Counted from the stretch's first letter, positions 44,426 through 53,021 are shown. The stretch: DNA of 64,000 bases from Cohaesibacter sp. ES.047 (GCF_900215505.1 NZ_LT907844.1:4883078-4947077); one strand, 5' to 3'. Notes: a model not told the origin generated them from the sequence alone. A program made the numbers and translations.

Positions 44426-46390
44426 GTGGCGGATCCAGCCCTCATTCTGAAACAGGCGCAAAAAGAGCTTCACTCCGGCAGGCTCGACAAGGCCATGAGC
44501 CTTTGTGAAGGCCTCCTCGACAATCAGAAGCTCTTTGTGCCGACCCGCCTTCTCATCGCCAATGCATTGACCCAAAAGGGCAAGGTCGAGGAAGCGGCTC
44601 ATTTCACGCAGGAAGCAGCACACTTCGATCCATCCAATGTCGAGCTGCAGGTCGCAGCAGGGGACATTCTGGAGCGGCTCACAAGACACGACGAAGCCGC
44701 CCCATTCTTTCAGCGCGCGCTGGGCTCCCGCCCGCACGATCCGGCTCTATGGCGCAAGATGCTGGCCAATATGCTGACCAGCGCCAGACTGAAAGCCGCA
44801 GAGCGAGAAACCGGCAACAACAGCACCCAAGGCATATCCATTGCGCTTGGGGCCGCCCCGCCCGTCATTCCCGATCAGGTGGTGCAACTGGCAACCAAGG
44901 CCCTGCAGACCTTTTCGGACAATCATGAACTGGTTTCGCTTGTCGGCGAAATCTATCTGGCAGCTGGCCAGACCGATGCCGCCGAGCTGTGCTTCGAGCG
45001 GTCTCTCTCAGCCCGCCCGGCACTTTTTTCCGCCCACCACAATTGGCTGCAGATCAAGCACGAGGCCGAAAAATATCAGGACGTGATCGACTATCACAAG
45101 CAGCACGAAGAGGCGATCCGCAACAACGCGCTGTGCCAGAGGGTGGTTGCCGCAGCCTATGAAAACCTCGGCGACGATGGAACCGCCCTCGCCTTTCTTC
45201 AAAGAGCCATTGATCTGCGCCCCAACAGCCCGGAATATATCGGTGCAAGAGGACGCCTTCTGATCCATATGGGCGATTTCGGCGAGGCCCTGAAAGATCT
45301 CGAATACGCCCTTGCACATGAACCGCAAGTGGCCAGCCATGGCAACAACCGCCGCTTGGCCCATCAGGGGCTGGGCAATGTGACCGATGCGGCCAAGGAC
45401 GAATTCTACCGTTTCGAACTCTATGGCAGCACGCCGGTCTATCATTTTCAGAAGCCGCTCTGGACGGGAGAACCGCTCTCGGGCAAACGCCTGTTCATCT
45501 GGTCTGACGAGGGTGTCGGTGATGTCTTCAAGTTTGGTCTGCAGCTTGAAGAACTGCCGGATGACTGCGACGTCATCGTCATGAGCCAACCCAAGACGGT
45601 CGAGTTTCTAAAAGCCGCCATCCTGGGCATCGAGGCGCGCCCGCTGCCTCGTCGCATCAAGAAAAAGAAGCCGATTCAGCATTTCTCGGGGCAAGCGACG
45701 AGCCGCGACATCAACAGTTCAAGTGACTATGTCACCTTCGAGCCATTCGAGGAGGATTTCGACTATCAGATCCCCTTGGGCTGTCTCTATGGCCATTTGC
45801 GACCGAACCTGCAAAGCTTCAAGGACAAGGCACGGGCGTTTAAACTGCCAGCGGAGGCGATCCAGCCCTATGCGGATCTGGAATTGCTGTCCGATCCCGA
45901 CATCACCTGTGTGGGTCTGGCGTGGGAGAGCAGCGCCAAGTCTCCGGGAGACGCGCGCAAATTCCTCACGATTGAAGAAATGCTGCCGATCCTGACATTG
46001 CCGGGGTTCCGTTTCTTCAACTTTCAATATTCGGTCAGCGAAACGGAAATCGACGCGATCCGGGAGAAGCACGATATTCCTCTCTATCACGCGCCGGGCC
46101 TGGATCTGTTCGACGACATGCTGGGCACTGCGGCCTTCGCATCCTGCATGGACCTTTTCGTCGGACCGGGCAGCACAAGTTCGGATATTGCCGGCGGCAT
46201 GGGCGTAAAATGCTTTCGAACACACCTTGTTCAAAGCCCGGTCAACCTGGGACAGGACTATGTACCCTGGTATCTGGATCAAAAAAGCGTTCGAATTCCT
46301 TGGGGCAAGTCGGTCCATGACTTCATTCCCGACATGAAGGACTGGCTCGAAGCAAATAAAGACCACCGCAGCAAGAATCGGCAGGCTTGA
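44426..46390 (+). CDS. TPR-glycosyltransferase, probable flagellin glycosyltransferase (FlmG-like)
   Basis: The 654-residue protein has TPR repeats in roughly its first 310 residues (for example LHSGRLDKAMSLCEGLLDN, AAYENLGDDGTALAFLQRAIDLRPNSPEY). The second half resembles the GT9/O-GlcNAc-transferase GT-B fold: LFIWSDEGVGDVFKFGLQLEELPDDCDVIVMSQPKTVEFL, GLAWESSAKSPGDARKFLTIEEMLPIL, and CMDLFVGPGSTSSDIAGGMG. Caulobacter FlmG has the same TPR-plus-GT design and attaches a nonulosonic acid to flagellin. The start is a GTG at 44426 with GGAAAGG upstream; it lies 82 bases after the FlgN-like gene and close to flagellin and nonulosonate genes. Function is inferred. Confidence 0.72.
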   Translation: MADPALILKQAQKELHSGRLDKAMSLCEGLLDNQKLFVPTRLLIANALTQKGKVEEAAHFTQEAAHFDPSNVELQVAAGDILERLTRHDEAAPFFQRALGSRPHDPALWRKMLANMLTSARLKAAERETGNNSTQGISIALGAAPPVIPDQVVQLATKALQTFSDNHELVSLVGEIYLAAGQTDAAELCFERSLSARPALFSAHHNWLQIKHEAEKYQDVIDYHKQHEEAIRNNALCQRVVAAAYENLGDDGTALAFLQRAIDLRPNSPEYIGARGRLLIHMGDFGEALKDLEYALAHEPQVASHGNNRRLAHQGLGNVTDAAKDEFYRFELYGSTPVYHFQKPLWTGEPLSGKRLFIWSDEGVGDVFKFGLQLEELPDDCDVIVMSQPKTVEFLKAAILGIEARPLPRRIKKKKPIQHFSGQATSRDINSSSDYVTFEPFEEDFDYQIPLGCLYGHLRPNLQSFKDKARAFKLPAEAIQPYADLELLSDPDITCVGLAWESSAKSPGDARKFLTIEEMLPILTLPGFRFFNFQYSVSETEIDAIREKHDIPLYHAPGLDLFDDMLGTAAFASCMDLFVGPGSTSSDIAGGMGVKCFRTHLVQSPVNLGQDYVPWYLDQKSVRIPWGKSVHDFIPDMKDWLEANKDHRSKNRQA

Positions 46391-46487
46391 CCCAAGGTCA
46401 ACCGAACACCCAATTCTTAAGCACAACGTTTGCTTTTTACGAAAACTCCGATCATTTACAAAGCCTTAGTAATAAAACCTAGCTTAT

Positions 46488-46516
46488 TGTGACAAACCCG
46501 CACGAATCCGCTATAT
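46488..46516 (+). promoter_or_regulatory. Sigma-70-type promoter of the small hydrophilic protein gene
   Basis: TGTGAC (46488-46493) and CTATAT (46511-46516) are separated by 17 bases, close to the rhizobial consensus CTTGAC-N17-CTATAT. The start codon at 46553 is 37 bases after the -10. Confidence 0.6.
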
Positions 46517-46552
46517 TTGATCTTGGTAATCATGGTGTGTTCGAGGCGTTGA

Positions 46553-46933
46553 ATGGATTTATCCGTCCAGAAAATGCAGCCACCGGCCACTGTAAAGGGA
46601 AAGTCGGCTGCAAAGAAAACCGATCCAAGCGGCAGTGATGACGCGGTGGAAACGATTTCGCGCGACCAAACGGTACATATGGGGCGCGGCAACGCCGGCT
46701 ATGAAGAACCCGATCCCGACGAAAGACACGAAAAGTCAGGGGACGACCGAGAGCGTCGGCGCAAGAACCGCCAATTGCTATCGCGCGAGGATCTGACCGA
46801 ACTCACAGAGTCTCTCGAAGCGGAGCAGCAAAACCAGATGACGTCTGATGGCCTGATGCATTTGCGGGCCTACACTGCGCAGCCCAAAGACAAAGATGAG
46901 GAAGAACGCCCTCATTTTGAAGTCAATATCTAG
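46553..46933 (+). CDS. Small charged protein of unknown function
   Basis: I do not recognise this 126-residue protein. It is very hydrophilic with no membrane helix or signal peptide, and alternates acidic and basic patches (EEPDPDERHEKSGDDRERRRKNRQ). It has a likely helix LSREDLTELTESLEAEQQNQM in the C-terminal third. The ATG is preceded by GAGG and a good sigma-70 promoter, supporting expression. It lies between the TPR-glycosyltransferase and the IS element and flagellin genes. A flagellar or regulatory role is possible from location only. Confidence 0.65.
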   Translation: MDLSVQKMQPPATVKGKSAAKKTDPSGSDDAVETISRDQTVHMGRGNAGYEEPDPDERHEKSGDDRERRRKNRQLLSREDLTELTESLEAEQQNQMTSDGLMHLRAYTAQPKDKDEEERPHFEVNI

Positions 46934-47106
46934 AAGCCGGCAAGCCACTATATAGAAGCTGTAACGCGCCTCACGTCGAGACGATCGCGAGACAGCGACC
47001 GGACACGGACTACATCCAACGCCTAGCCATCTGGCGCGGCTTCATTGCGCCAAACTTCAATCCAGCCCGACTGCCCCAATTCTCGCCTGGCGACTGCACA
47101 CCATAA
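46934..47106. other. Short gap before the insertion sequence
   Basis: No gene or clear signal is visible. The insertion sequence begins at 47109 after the TA target at 47107-47108. Confidence 0.5.
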
Positions 47107-47188
47107 TACCAAGGGCGTGAAGTTCTGACTCTTTAGGGATTCCATTTTTAGCACTGGCGTGATTCAACATGGCAAAGGAGATTTTGCC

Positions 47189-47710
47189 ATGTCTGCCGCT
47201 TTGATTCTTAGCGATGCTTTTGACGCCGATAGTTTGCGCCGTCTTGCCAAAGGATGCCGCAATGCCAAACAGAGCCGCCGCCTACTGGCCATTGCGGCTG
47301 TCTATGACGGCATGAACCGTGCTGATGCCGCCAAAGTCGGCGGTATGGACCGCCAGACTTTGCGAGATTGGGTTCTTCGCTTCAATGAGCAAGGCACCGA
47401 TGGTCTTGTCGACATCAAAGCAACCGGCGCTCCCATGCGCTTGAGCCCAGAACAGCTCGAAGAGTTTGTTGCTATCGTTGAAACCGGTCCTGATCCTGAG
47501 AAGGACGGCGTCTCTGTCTGGCGTAGCCAGGATCTGGTGCGTGTGATCCAAGAGCGGTTTGGGGTCTCCTACAAGGAACGTGGAGTACGGGATCTTTTGC
47601 GCCGCATGGGGTATGTGCGCATATCTGGTCGACCTCAACATCCAGAACAAAAGCCTGAAGTCATTGATGCTTTCAAAAAAACTTCTCCGCAACGTTGGCA
47701 GCGCATGTAG
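47189..47710 (+). CDS. IS630-family transposase, N-terminal frame
   Basis: This 173-residue frame carries the DNA-binding part of the transposase: a helix-turn-helix with RLLAIAAVYDGMNRADAAKVGGMDRQTLRDWVLRFNEQGTDGL, and a second winged helix (SVWRSQDLVRVIQERFGVSYKERGVRDLLRRMGY). The ATG at 47189 is chosen over an alternative 30 bases earlier. The frame ends at 47710, but an A7 slippery run at 47675-47681 lets ribosomes move into the -1 frame and continue into the catalytic part, giving a full product of about 355 residues. Confidence 0.9.
   Translation: MSAALILSDAFDADSLRRLAKGCRNAKQSRRLLAIAAVYDGMNRADAAKVGGMDRQTLRDWVLRFNEQGTDGLVDIKATGAPMRLSPEQLEEFVAIVETGPDPEKDGVSVWRSQDLVRVIQERFGVSYKERGVRDLLRRMGYVRISGRPQHPEQKPEVIDAFKKTSPQRWQRM
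47675..47681 (+). other. Probable programmed -1 frameshift site in the transposase
   Basis: Seven consecutive A bases (AAA AAA A in the upstream frame) precede the point where the two frames must join. After a one-base backward slip, the reading continues as NFSATLAAHVGHLPKNKPIE, which matches uninterrupted IS630 transposases. This looks like a regulatory shift rather than a decay mutation. Confidence 0.75.
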
Positions 47711-48255
47711 GCCATTTGCCAAAGAACAAGCCCATCGAGATTTGGTGGCAAGATGAGGCTAGGCTTGGTCAGAAGAATGGACTGGCCCGACTATGGGCAA
47801 AAAAGGGAACCAGACCACGTCTGCCAGCCGATCAGCGATATAAAAATGCCTATCTGTTCGGTGCAATATGTCCAGCGCGTGGCGTTGGCGCGGGATTGAT
47901 GATGCCTTTTGCAAATACACAGGCCATGCAAATGCACCTCGAAGAAGTCTCAAGGACAGTGGCGCGCGGCGCTCATGCCGTGGTGCTGATGGATCGTGCC
48001 GGATGGCATACGACAAGCAGACTCAACGTGCCCAAGAATATCACCATCCTCCTGTTGCCTTCCAAATCACCGGAACTGAACCCAGTTGAGAATATTTGGC
48101 AGTATCTGCGCGGTACCTTCCTGTCCAATCGGGTCTTCGAAGACTATGCCGCCATTCTTGATGCTGGTTGCCAAGCATGGAAGAGCCTCTCCGCCAACCC
48201 AACCATCATCCATTCAATAGGTATGAGAAAATGGGCTCAAGAAGGTCAGAATTAA
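47680..48255 (+). CDS. IS630-family transposase, catalytic frame (expressed by frameshift)
   Basis: The frame holds the DDE endonuclease domain. The first Asp is in EIWWQDEARLGQKNG, the second Asp in AHAVVLMDRAGWHTTS, and the third acidic residue is Glu in SPELNPVENIWQYLR. All three catalytic positions are intact, so the element may be active if frameshifting works. It has no good independent start; the first in-frame alternative is a TTG at 47695. It ends ten bases before the right inverted repeat finishes. Confidence 0.9.
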   Translation, partial: NFSATLAAHVGHLPKNKPIEIWWQDEARLGQKNGLARLWAKKGTRPRLPADQRYKNAYLFGAICPARGVGAGLMMPFANTQAMQMHLEEVSRTVARGAHAVVLMDRAGWHTTSRLNVPKNITILLLPSKSPELNPVENIWQYLRGTFLSNRVFEDYAAILDAGCQAWKSLSANPTIIHSIGMRKWAQEGQN

Positions 48256-48267
48256 ATGCCGTTGGTA

Positions 48268-48762
48268 TAAGTGCGGGCTGCACAGCTGCCAGCACCCAAC
48301 AACAGACATTTTCCCCCGCCAGCACCACCTCACAACCCTTCAAATACCCAACCAGCAGCTCAAACCAGAGCAAGACTACGTTTCAAAACCGCATTTCAGG
48401 CGCTCTTTAAATCAATTTTCTGGAGTCATTTTAGGAATTTAACAGCCTTTTTGCGGATTTCGCACCGCTATTAACAATACTGCCAAAGTCCATTGGAGCA
48501 GAATGCAGCGATGAGTCTCGTCGGGCGTCATGACGGGCGCCGGCTAAACACCTGCGAATCAGAGAGATTTGGACTTTTTGTTCAGCTTTGTAAGACTCCC
48601 TTTACCATGCGACTGCGACAGCAAGGCAAAATTAACCGTGACGCCGGTTAACCATATAATTTTACGAATGATTCCGCTTTCAAAGCCATTCTTCCCCTGA
48701 CCACGGACGGTCGTGATCCGAACATGGATCGACGAGTACTAACCAGAAAGGTTTTCGGGGAA
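48268..48762. other. Upstream region of the first flagellin gene
   Basis: This 495-base stretch holds no convincing gene. It contains a CtrA-like half-site TTAACCAT at 48648-48655 inside the palindrome GGTTAACC, and a shared flagellin leader word at 48734-48752. No sigma-54 element with a good match is present. The insertion sequence starts only 500 bases upstream of the gene, so it may have displaced distal regulatory sequence. Confidence 0.5.
48734..48752 (+). promoter_or_regulatory. Shared leader element of flagellin mRNA (copy 1)
   Basis: GAGTAC and CCAGAAAGGT occur just before this flagellin start and again before the second one (50483-50498), while the surrounding leaders differ. FlbT proteins act on flagellin 5' leaders in Caulobacter, and flbT is encoded nearby, so this may be its target or simply a conserved ribosome-binding context. 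Confidence 0.45.
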
Positions 48763-50178
48763 ATGTCAGATATTACTCTTTCCGCAGGTGTGCGGTCCAA
48801 CCTCCTCTCTCTGCAGCAGACAGCAGATCTCATGGCAGCAACGCAGAACCGGCTTTCGACGGGGAAGAAAGTCAACTCAGCGCTTGATAACGCCACCAAC
48901 TTTTTCACCTCTCAGAGCTTGAACACTCGCGCGGGCGATTTGAGCAACCTGATGGACTCCATCGGCAACGCAACCAAGGTTCTTGAAGCTGCTGACAACG
49001 GTATTTCCGCTATCACCGATCTGGTTGAGAGTGCTCAGTCTACGGTTCGTCAGGCACAGGCTGCCAACTCCGAAGCGAACGGCACGCAGGTTCTTGGTGC
49101 AGCATCGATTGACACTGCCGGTGCAACCGCGGGCTCTTCCGTCAAGGAAACGGTTGAAAACCAGACCTTGTCGAACCTAGGCTTCGGCGCCACGTCCAAC
49201 GTCGAGATCATCTCGACCTCTGACAGCGGCGTGACCAGCGAATTCGACTTGCTCGCACACTTCAGCTCGACAGGCCAGACCCTGACCGATAACGACGGCG
49301 CAGCATCGGCATCTACCGATGCTTACAGCGTTGGCGATCTGGTTAAAGACATCAACGCCTCTGGCGTGGCAACGGCATCGATCACCGAAGATGGTCGCCT
49401 GAACATCGAAGTTGACGGCAATGCGCAGCTTGAAGTTCGCATCACCGACGCCGACGCCACCGACGCCACCACACAGAATGGCACCACCGGTACGTCCATC
49501 GCAAAATCCTTCGGCTTCGGCACCTCTGCCGATGTTCTCGGCAAGCTGGCGGATGGCTCCACAGGTACCGTTGGCGACGCAGGCGGCACCTCCGTGACCT
49601 TCACCGATGGCGCAACCGCAGGTGACGTCGACGTACTGACCCTCGTCAATCAGGCAACCAGCACCGATGCCGACAACAACGAGCTTGTCACCCAGTTCAA
49701 CGAGATCCTTGATCAGATCGATGAGTTGGCACGTGACTCCAGCTTCAACGGCATCAACCTGATCAACGGCCTTGGCGACGACCTGACAGTGGCCTTCAAC
49801 GAGAAGCGTGACAGCAACAAATCCGAACTGACGATCGCTTCGGCTGACATGAGCTCTTCGGGCCTCAAACTCAGCGACTCTTCGACCCTGAGCTCAAGCG
49901 AAGCTGAAACAGCGCTCGACTCCTTGTCCGAAGCTCTGAACACCCTTCGCTCTCAGGCATCGACTTTTGGTTCGAACCTGAACACGGTGACGATCCGCGA
50001 GGAATTCACCAAAGCGACGATCAACACCCTGCAGACCGGTGCCGACGATCTGGTGCTGGCAGATACCAACGAGGAAGGCGCCAACATGCTGGCCCTGCAA
50101 ACCCGTCAGTCTCTGTCCACCACCTCCCTGTCGCTGGCCTCTCAGGCCGACCAGGCAGTGCTCAGCTTCCTGCGTTAA
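48763..50178 (+). CDS. fliC: Flagellin (copy 1)
   Basis: Filament subunit of 471 residues. The N-terminal D0/D1 region (DITLSAGVRSNLLSLQQTADLMAATQNRLSTGKKVNSALDNATNFFTSQSL) and C-terminal region (TKATINTLQTGADDLVLADTNEEGANMLALQTRQSLSTTSLSLASQADQAVLSFLR) are typical alphaproteobacterial flagellin. The middle surface domain is rich in Thr, Ser, Asp and Gly and nearly lacks Lys/Arg, so it offers many Ser/Thr sites for glycosylation. The ATG at 48763 aligns with the second copy; an upstream extension is spurious. It is followed by its own terminator. Confidence 0.96.
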   Translation: MSDITLSAGVRSNLLSLQQTADLMAATQNRLSTGKKVNSALDNATNFFTSQSLNTRAGDLSNLMDSIGNATKVLEAADNGISAITDLVESAQSTVRQAQAANSEANGTQVLGAASIDTAGATAGSSVKETVENQTLSNLGFGATSNVEIISTSDSGVTSEFDLLAHFSSTGQTLTDNDGAASASTDAYSVGDLVKDINASGVATASITEDGRLNIEVDGNAQLEVRITDADATDATTQNGTTGTSIAKSFGFGTSADVLGKLADGSTGTVGDAGGTSVTFTDGATAGDVDVLTLVNQATSTDADNNELVTQFNEILDQIDELARDSSFNGINLINGLGDDLTVAFNEKRDSNKSELTIASADMSSSGLKLSDSSTLSSSEAETALDSLSEALNTLRSQASTFGSNLNTVTIREEFTKATINTLQTGADDLVLADTNEEGANMLALQTRQSLSTTSLSLASQADQAVLSFLR

Positions 50179-50203
50179 TTCAGAAGCAAATAGAAACAAT
50201 TGG

Positions 50204-50232
50204 AAACGGGGCCTTCGGGTCCCGTTTTTTTT
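50204..50232 (+). terminator. Terminator of flagellin copy 1
   Basis: The stem AACGGGGCC/GGTCCCGTT closed by a TTCG tetraloop is followed by T8. A compact, strong intrinsic terminator 25 bases after the stop. Confidence 0.92.
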
Positions 50233-50504
50233 GGCCTCGAAAAAACGTCCGGGTTAACACATCAAAAACTCGAACAATCACGAAGCCAGCCTCCAAAGCC
50301 CAAAATCCCCTTCCTCATTGTAATTACAAGATTTTAACCGCGTCCGGCAGGAGGAAAAACGCGCCAGTTGCAACACTCTGTTTAGGTTAACAGGACACGT
50401 TTGATTAACCTTAAATTAGTTTTTACACGCCATCATTTCCAGCAAGTCTCAGAAAGAGACCGGACTAAAAAGATTTGTATTCGAGTACCCAGAAAGGTAA
50501 CCCA
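50233..50504. other. Upstream region of flagellin copy 2
   Basis: No gene. Several CtrA-like half words are present (TTAAC at 50387-50391, TTAACC at 50405-50410, TTAA at 50411-50414), but none has the seven-base spacing of a full box. The shared leader element GAGTAC-CCAGAAAGGT lies at 50483-50498. Confidence 0.5.
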
Positions 50505-51929
50505 ATGTCTTCGGATATCACTCTCTCTGCTGGCGTGCGCCAGAACCTGCTGTCTCTCCAGAATACTGCGGACCTGATGTCACTCACGCAGAACCGTCTG
50601 GCGACAGGTAAAAAAGTTAACTCTGCGTTGGATAATCCAACCAACTTCTTCACCTCGGAAACACTGTCTAGCCGCGCGAACGACTTGAGCAACCTTCTGG
50701 ACGGCATTTCCAACTCGATCAAAACCCTCGAAGCTGCGGACAACGGTATTTCGGCCATCACTGATCTGGTCGAGAGCGCCCAGTCCACGGTTCGTCAGGC
50801 ACAGGCTGCCAACAATGAGACGGACGGCACCCACATTCAGGGCGCTCGCTCTATCGACACCGGCAGTGCAACGGTTGGTGACACCATCAAGGAAACCGTT
50901 GAAAACCAGACCCTGACCAACCTTGGCTTTGACCTTGCCACGTCCAATATCGAGATCATCTCGACCTCGACGAACGGCGTGACCAGTGAATTTGATCTGC
51001 TCGACCACTTCGCCTCTACGGGTGAAAGCCTGGCCGACGGTGACGGCTCTGCCTCTGCTTCGACCGATGATTACACCGTCAAGGATCTGGTGGAAGACAT
51101 CAACGCTTCGGGCGTCGCAACGGCAAGCATCACCGCTGACGGTCGTCTGGACCTTCAGGTCAATGGTAACTCGACGCTTCAGCTGCGCATTTCGGATGCT
51201 GATGCCACTGACGCCACCTCTCAGAATGGCACCGTCGGTACATCGATTGCAGAATCCTTCGGCTTCGGCACCTCTGCTGACGTCCTTGGCAAGCTCAATG
51301 ATGGCTCGACCGGTACGCTGGGTGATTCTGGTGGTACGGACGTTACCTGGACCGACGGCGCGACCGCCGGCGATGTTGACATCCTGAACATAGTCAACCA
51401 GGCAACCAACACCGACGCTGACAACAACGAACTTGTTGACCAGTACAACGAGATCCTCGATCAGATCGATGAGTTGGCACGTGACGCCAGCTACAACGGT
51501 ATCAACCTGATCAATGGTCTTGGTGAAGACTTGACGGTAGCCTTCAACGAACATCGCGACGAGAAAAAGTCCGAACTGCAGATCAAATCTGCCGATTTGA
51601 CCGCAACCGGCCTGTCCCTGACCGATGCCAACACCTTGAGTGATGAGGAAGCCAACCTCAAGCTCGACGCTCTGGCCGACGCACTTGTCACACTGCGCTC
51701 TCAGGCTTCGGCCTTCGGTTCCAACCTCTCAACGGTTCAGATCCGTGATGACTACACGACAAAAATGATCAATACCCTGCAGACCGGTGCGGATAACCTG
51801 GTTCTCGCAGACTCCAACGAGGAAGGCGCCAACATGCTGGCTCTGCAAACGCGTCAGCAGCTGTCGACCACCGCCCTGTCTCTGGCTTCCCAGGCAGACC
51901 AGGCGGTTACCCAGTTCCTCCGGGCCTAA
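50505..51929 (+). CDS. fliC: Flagellin (copy 2)
   Basis: A 474-residue paralogue of the preceding flagellin, similar along the whole length including the variable middle. The termini are nearly identical (DITLSAGVRQNLLSLQNTADLMSLTQNRLATGKKVNSALDNPTNFFTSETL and LQTGADNLVLADSNEEGANMLALQTRQQLSTTALSLASQADQAVTQFLRA). It has its own terminator, so the two genes are separately transcribed and may be differently regulated or assembled in different filament sections. The ATG at 50505 aligns with the start of copy 1. Confidence 0.96.
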   Translation: MSSDITLSAGVRQNLLSLQNTADLMSLTQNRLATGKKVNSALDNPTNFFTSETLSSRANDLSNLLDGISNSIKTLEAADNGISAITDLVESAQSTVRQAQAANNETDGTHIQGARSIDTGSATVGDTIKETVENQTLTNLGFDLATSNIEIISTSTNGVTSEFDLLDHFASTGESLADGDGSASASTDDYTVKDLVEDINASGVATASITADGRLDLQVNGNSTLQLRISDADATDATSQNGTVGTSIAESFGFGTSADVLGKLNDGSTGTLGDSGGTDVTWTDGATAGDVDILNIVNQATNTDADNNELVDQYNEILDQIDELARDASYNGINLINGLGEDLTVAFNEHRDEKKSELQIKSADLTATGLSLTDANTLSDEEANLKLDALADALVTLRSQASAFGSNLSTVQIRDDYTTKMINTLQTGADNLVLADSNEEGANMLALQTRQQLSTTALSLASQADQAVTQFLRA

Positions 51930-51955
51930 TCGATCATTTCGAGCAACATTTGAAG

Positions 51956-51981
51956 AAGGCGGGCCGGGCCCGCCTTTTTTT
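51956..51981 (+). terminator. Terminator of flagellin copy 2
   Basis: AAGGCGGGC/GCCCGCCTT arms with a short central loop are followed by T7, about 27 bases after the stop. A further small AACGCTT/AAGCGTT hairpin follows but lacks a T-tract. Confidence 0.92.
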
Positions 51982-52193
51982 CTGTCGCAAACGCTTCGGT
52001 AAAAGCGTTATATCAAGTCTTATAGATTGGTGCCGAACTATCCGGACAGATGTCGGAACGCGCTTTGCAACCGGCGTCTTCCAATCGACTTGAACTTGAC
52101 AGTTTTTTCTGCATTTCTTTGACTGGGCAATCAAACGGCTGTATTAGACAAGCAAGATCAAAACAGATCCACTCTCAATACTGGTGTACAAAA

Positions 52194-52592
52194 ATGCCAC
52201 TTAAAATAGAACTGAAACCGGGCGAACGTATCATCATTGGTAGCAGCGTGATTACCAACGGCGATACTAGAACTAAATTTTATGTGGATGGAAGCTCTCC
52301 GATTTTGCGCGAGAAAGACATTCTCACCAGCCAGTCAGCCAATAGTCCGGCAAAACGGATCTATCTGTGCATACAATTGATGTATCTTGATCAAGATCTG
52401 GCCAAGCACAAGGATGCCTACTTCGAACTTGTTAACGACTTTATTCAAGCAGCACCAAGTTCGTTAAGGATTGTAGACAGCATAAATAGCAAAATCTTAA
52501 CGAATTCGCTCTACTCTGCCTTGAAGGAAGCAAAAGCTCTCATCCAGTACGAAGAGGAGTTACTCCGGAATGTACAACCAGTCCGCGGCTAA
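52194..52592 (+). CDS. flbT: Flagellin post-transcriptional regulator FlbT
   Basis: FlbT in Caulobacter binds the 5' leader of flagellin mRNA and blocks translation until the hook is complete; in rhizobia it can instead activate. The 132-residue protein contains LKIELKPGERIIIGSSVITNGDTRTKFYVDG, AKRIYLCIQLMYLDQD and ALKEAKALIQYEEELLRNV, all typical. The ATG at 52194 matches family starts (MPLKIELKPGE); an upstream extension of 48 codons is spurious. It overlaps flaF by 23 bases. Confidence 0.95.
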   Translation: MPLKIELKPGERIIIGSSVITNGDTRTKFYVDGSSPILREKDILTSQSANSPAKRIYLCIQLMYLDQDLAKHKDAYFELVNDFIQAAPSSLRIVDSINSKILTNSLYSALKEAKALIQYEEELLRNVQPVRG

Positions 52593-52938
52593 GGCTTACC
52601 AGCAAGCTGGTAACATTGGAGGCAGCCCGAGAGAAAAAGAGGCTGCAATGTTTCTTAAGGCGGCCGCATTTTTACAGCGCGCAAAGGCAGAGACGTCGAC
52701 ACGCGAAGACTGGGATCATGCCCTGTCCTTCAATCGCAACGTCTGGACGTTCATTGTAGGTGAACTCATGGATGACAACCACGAAATGCCAGCTGAGATT
52801 CGTCAGAATATCGTAAATCTCGGTATTTTCACCTTCAATCAGACCCTGCGCATCATAGGCGAGCCACGCAGCACCGGCGTTGACGCCCTGATCAACATAA
52901 ACCGCAGTATCGCCGAAGGCCTGCGCGGCAAGACCTGA
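52570..52938 (+). CDS. flaF: Flagellin synthesis protein FlaF
   Basis: FlaF acts opposite FlbT to promote flagellin production. The 122-residue, mostly helical protein starts MYNQSAAKAYQQAGNIGGSPREKEAAMFLKAAAFLQRAK and contains the conserved DWDHALSFNRNVWTFIVGEL-like block, the usual FlaF signature. Its start lies inside the flbT 3' end, so the antagonistic pair is co-translated. Confidence 0.95.
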   Translation: MYNQSAAKAYQQAGNIGGSPREKEAAMFLKAAAFLQRAKAETSTREDWDHALSFNRNVWTFIVGELMDDNHEMPAEIRQNIVNLGIFTFNQTLRIIGEPRSTGVDALININRSIAEGLRGKT

Positions 52939-53021
52939 TCTGCAGGTTGATCCGGCCCAACGGCCTCACCCGCTAAAGCGCGAGAGCAAGGCATGCTCCA
53001 GCTGTTCATTCTATCCGAGTA

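Larger units (their letters stand above)
47109..48265 (+). mobile_element. IS630-family insertion sequence (1157 bp)
   Basis: The element is bounded by imperfect 21-bp inverted repeats at 47109-47129 and 48245-48265 (16 of 21 positions match when one is reverse-complemented; both start CCAA and end TTCTGAC). It is flanked by TA on each side (47107-47108 and 48266-48267), the target duplication made by IS630/Tc1-like transposases. It carries one transposase split into two frames that join by frameshifting. It lies between the 126-residue protein gene and the first flagellin gene, so it has not broken a recognisable gene. Confidence 0.9.

Noticed and set aside
48541-48555. Possible sigma-54 element (GG-N10-GC) before flagellin copy 1
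   Set aside because: Spacing is right but CGGCTA and CTGC match the consensus poorly, and the distance to the start is about 200 bases.
50387-50414. Cluster of TTAAC words before flagellin copy 2 as a CtrA box
   Set aside because: No pair has the seven-base spacing; kept only as half-sites.
50580-51554. Long minus-strand frame opposite flagellin copy 2
   Set aside because: Mirror of the repetitive flagellin codons; no independent support.
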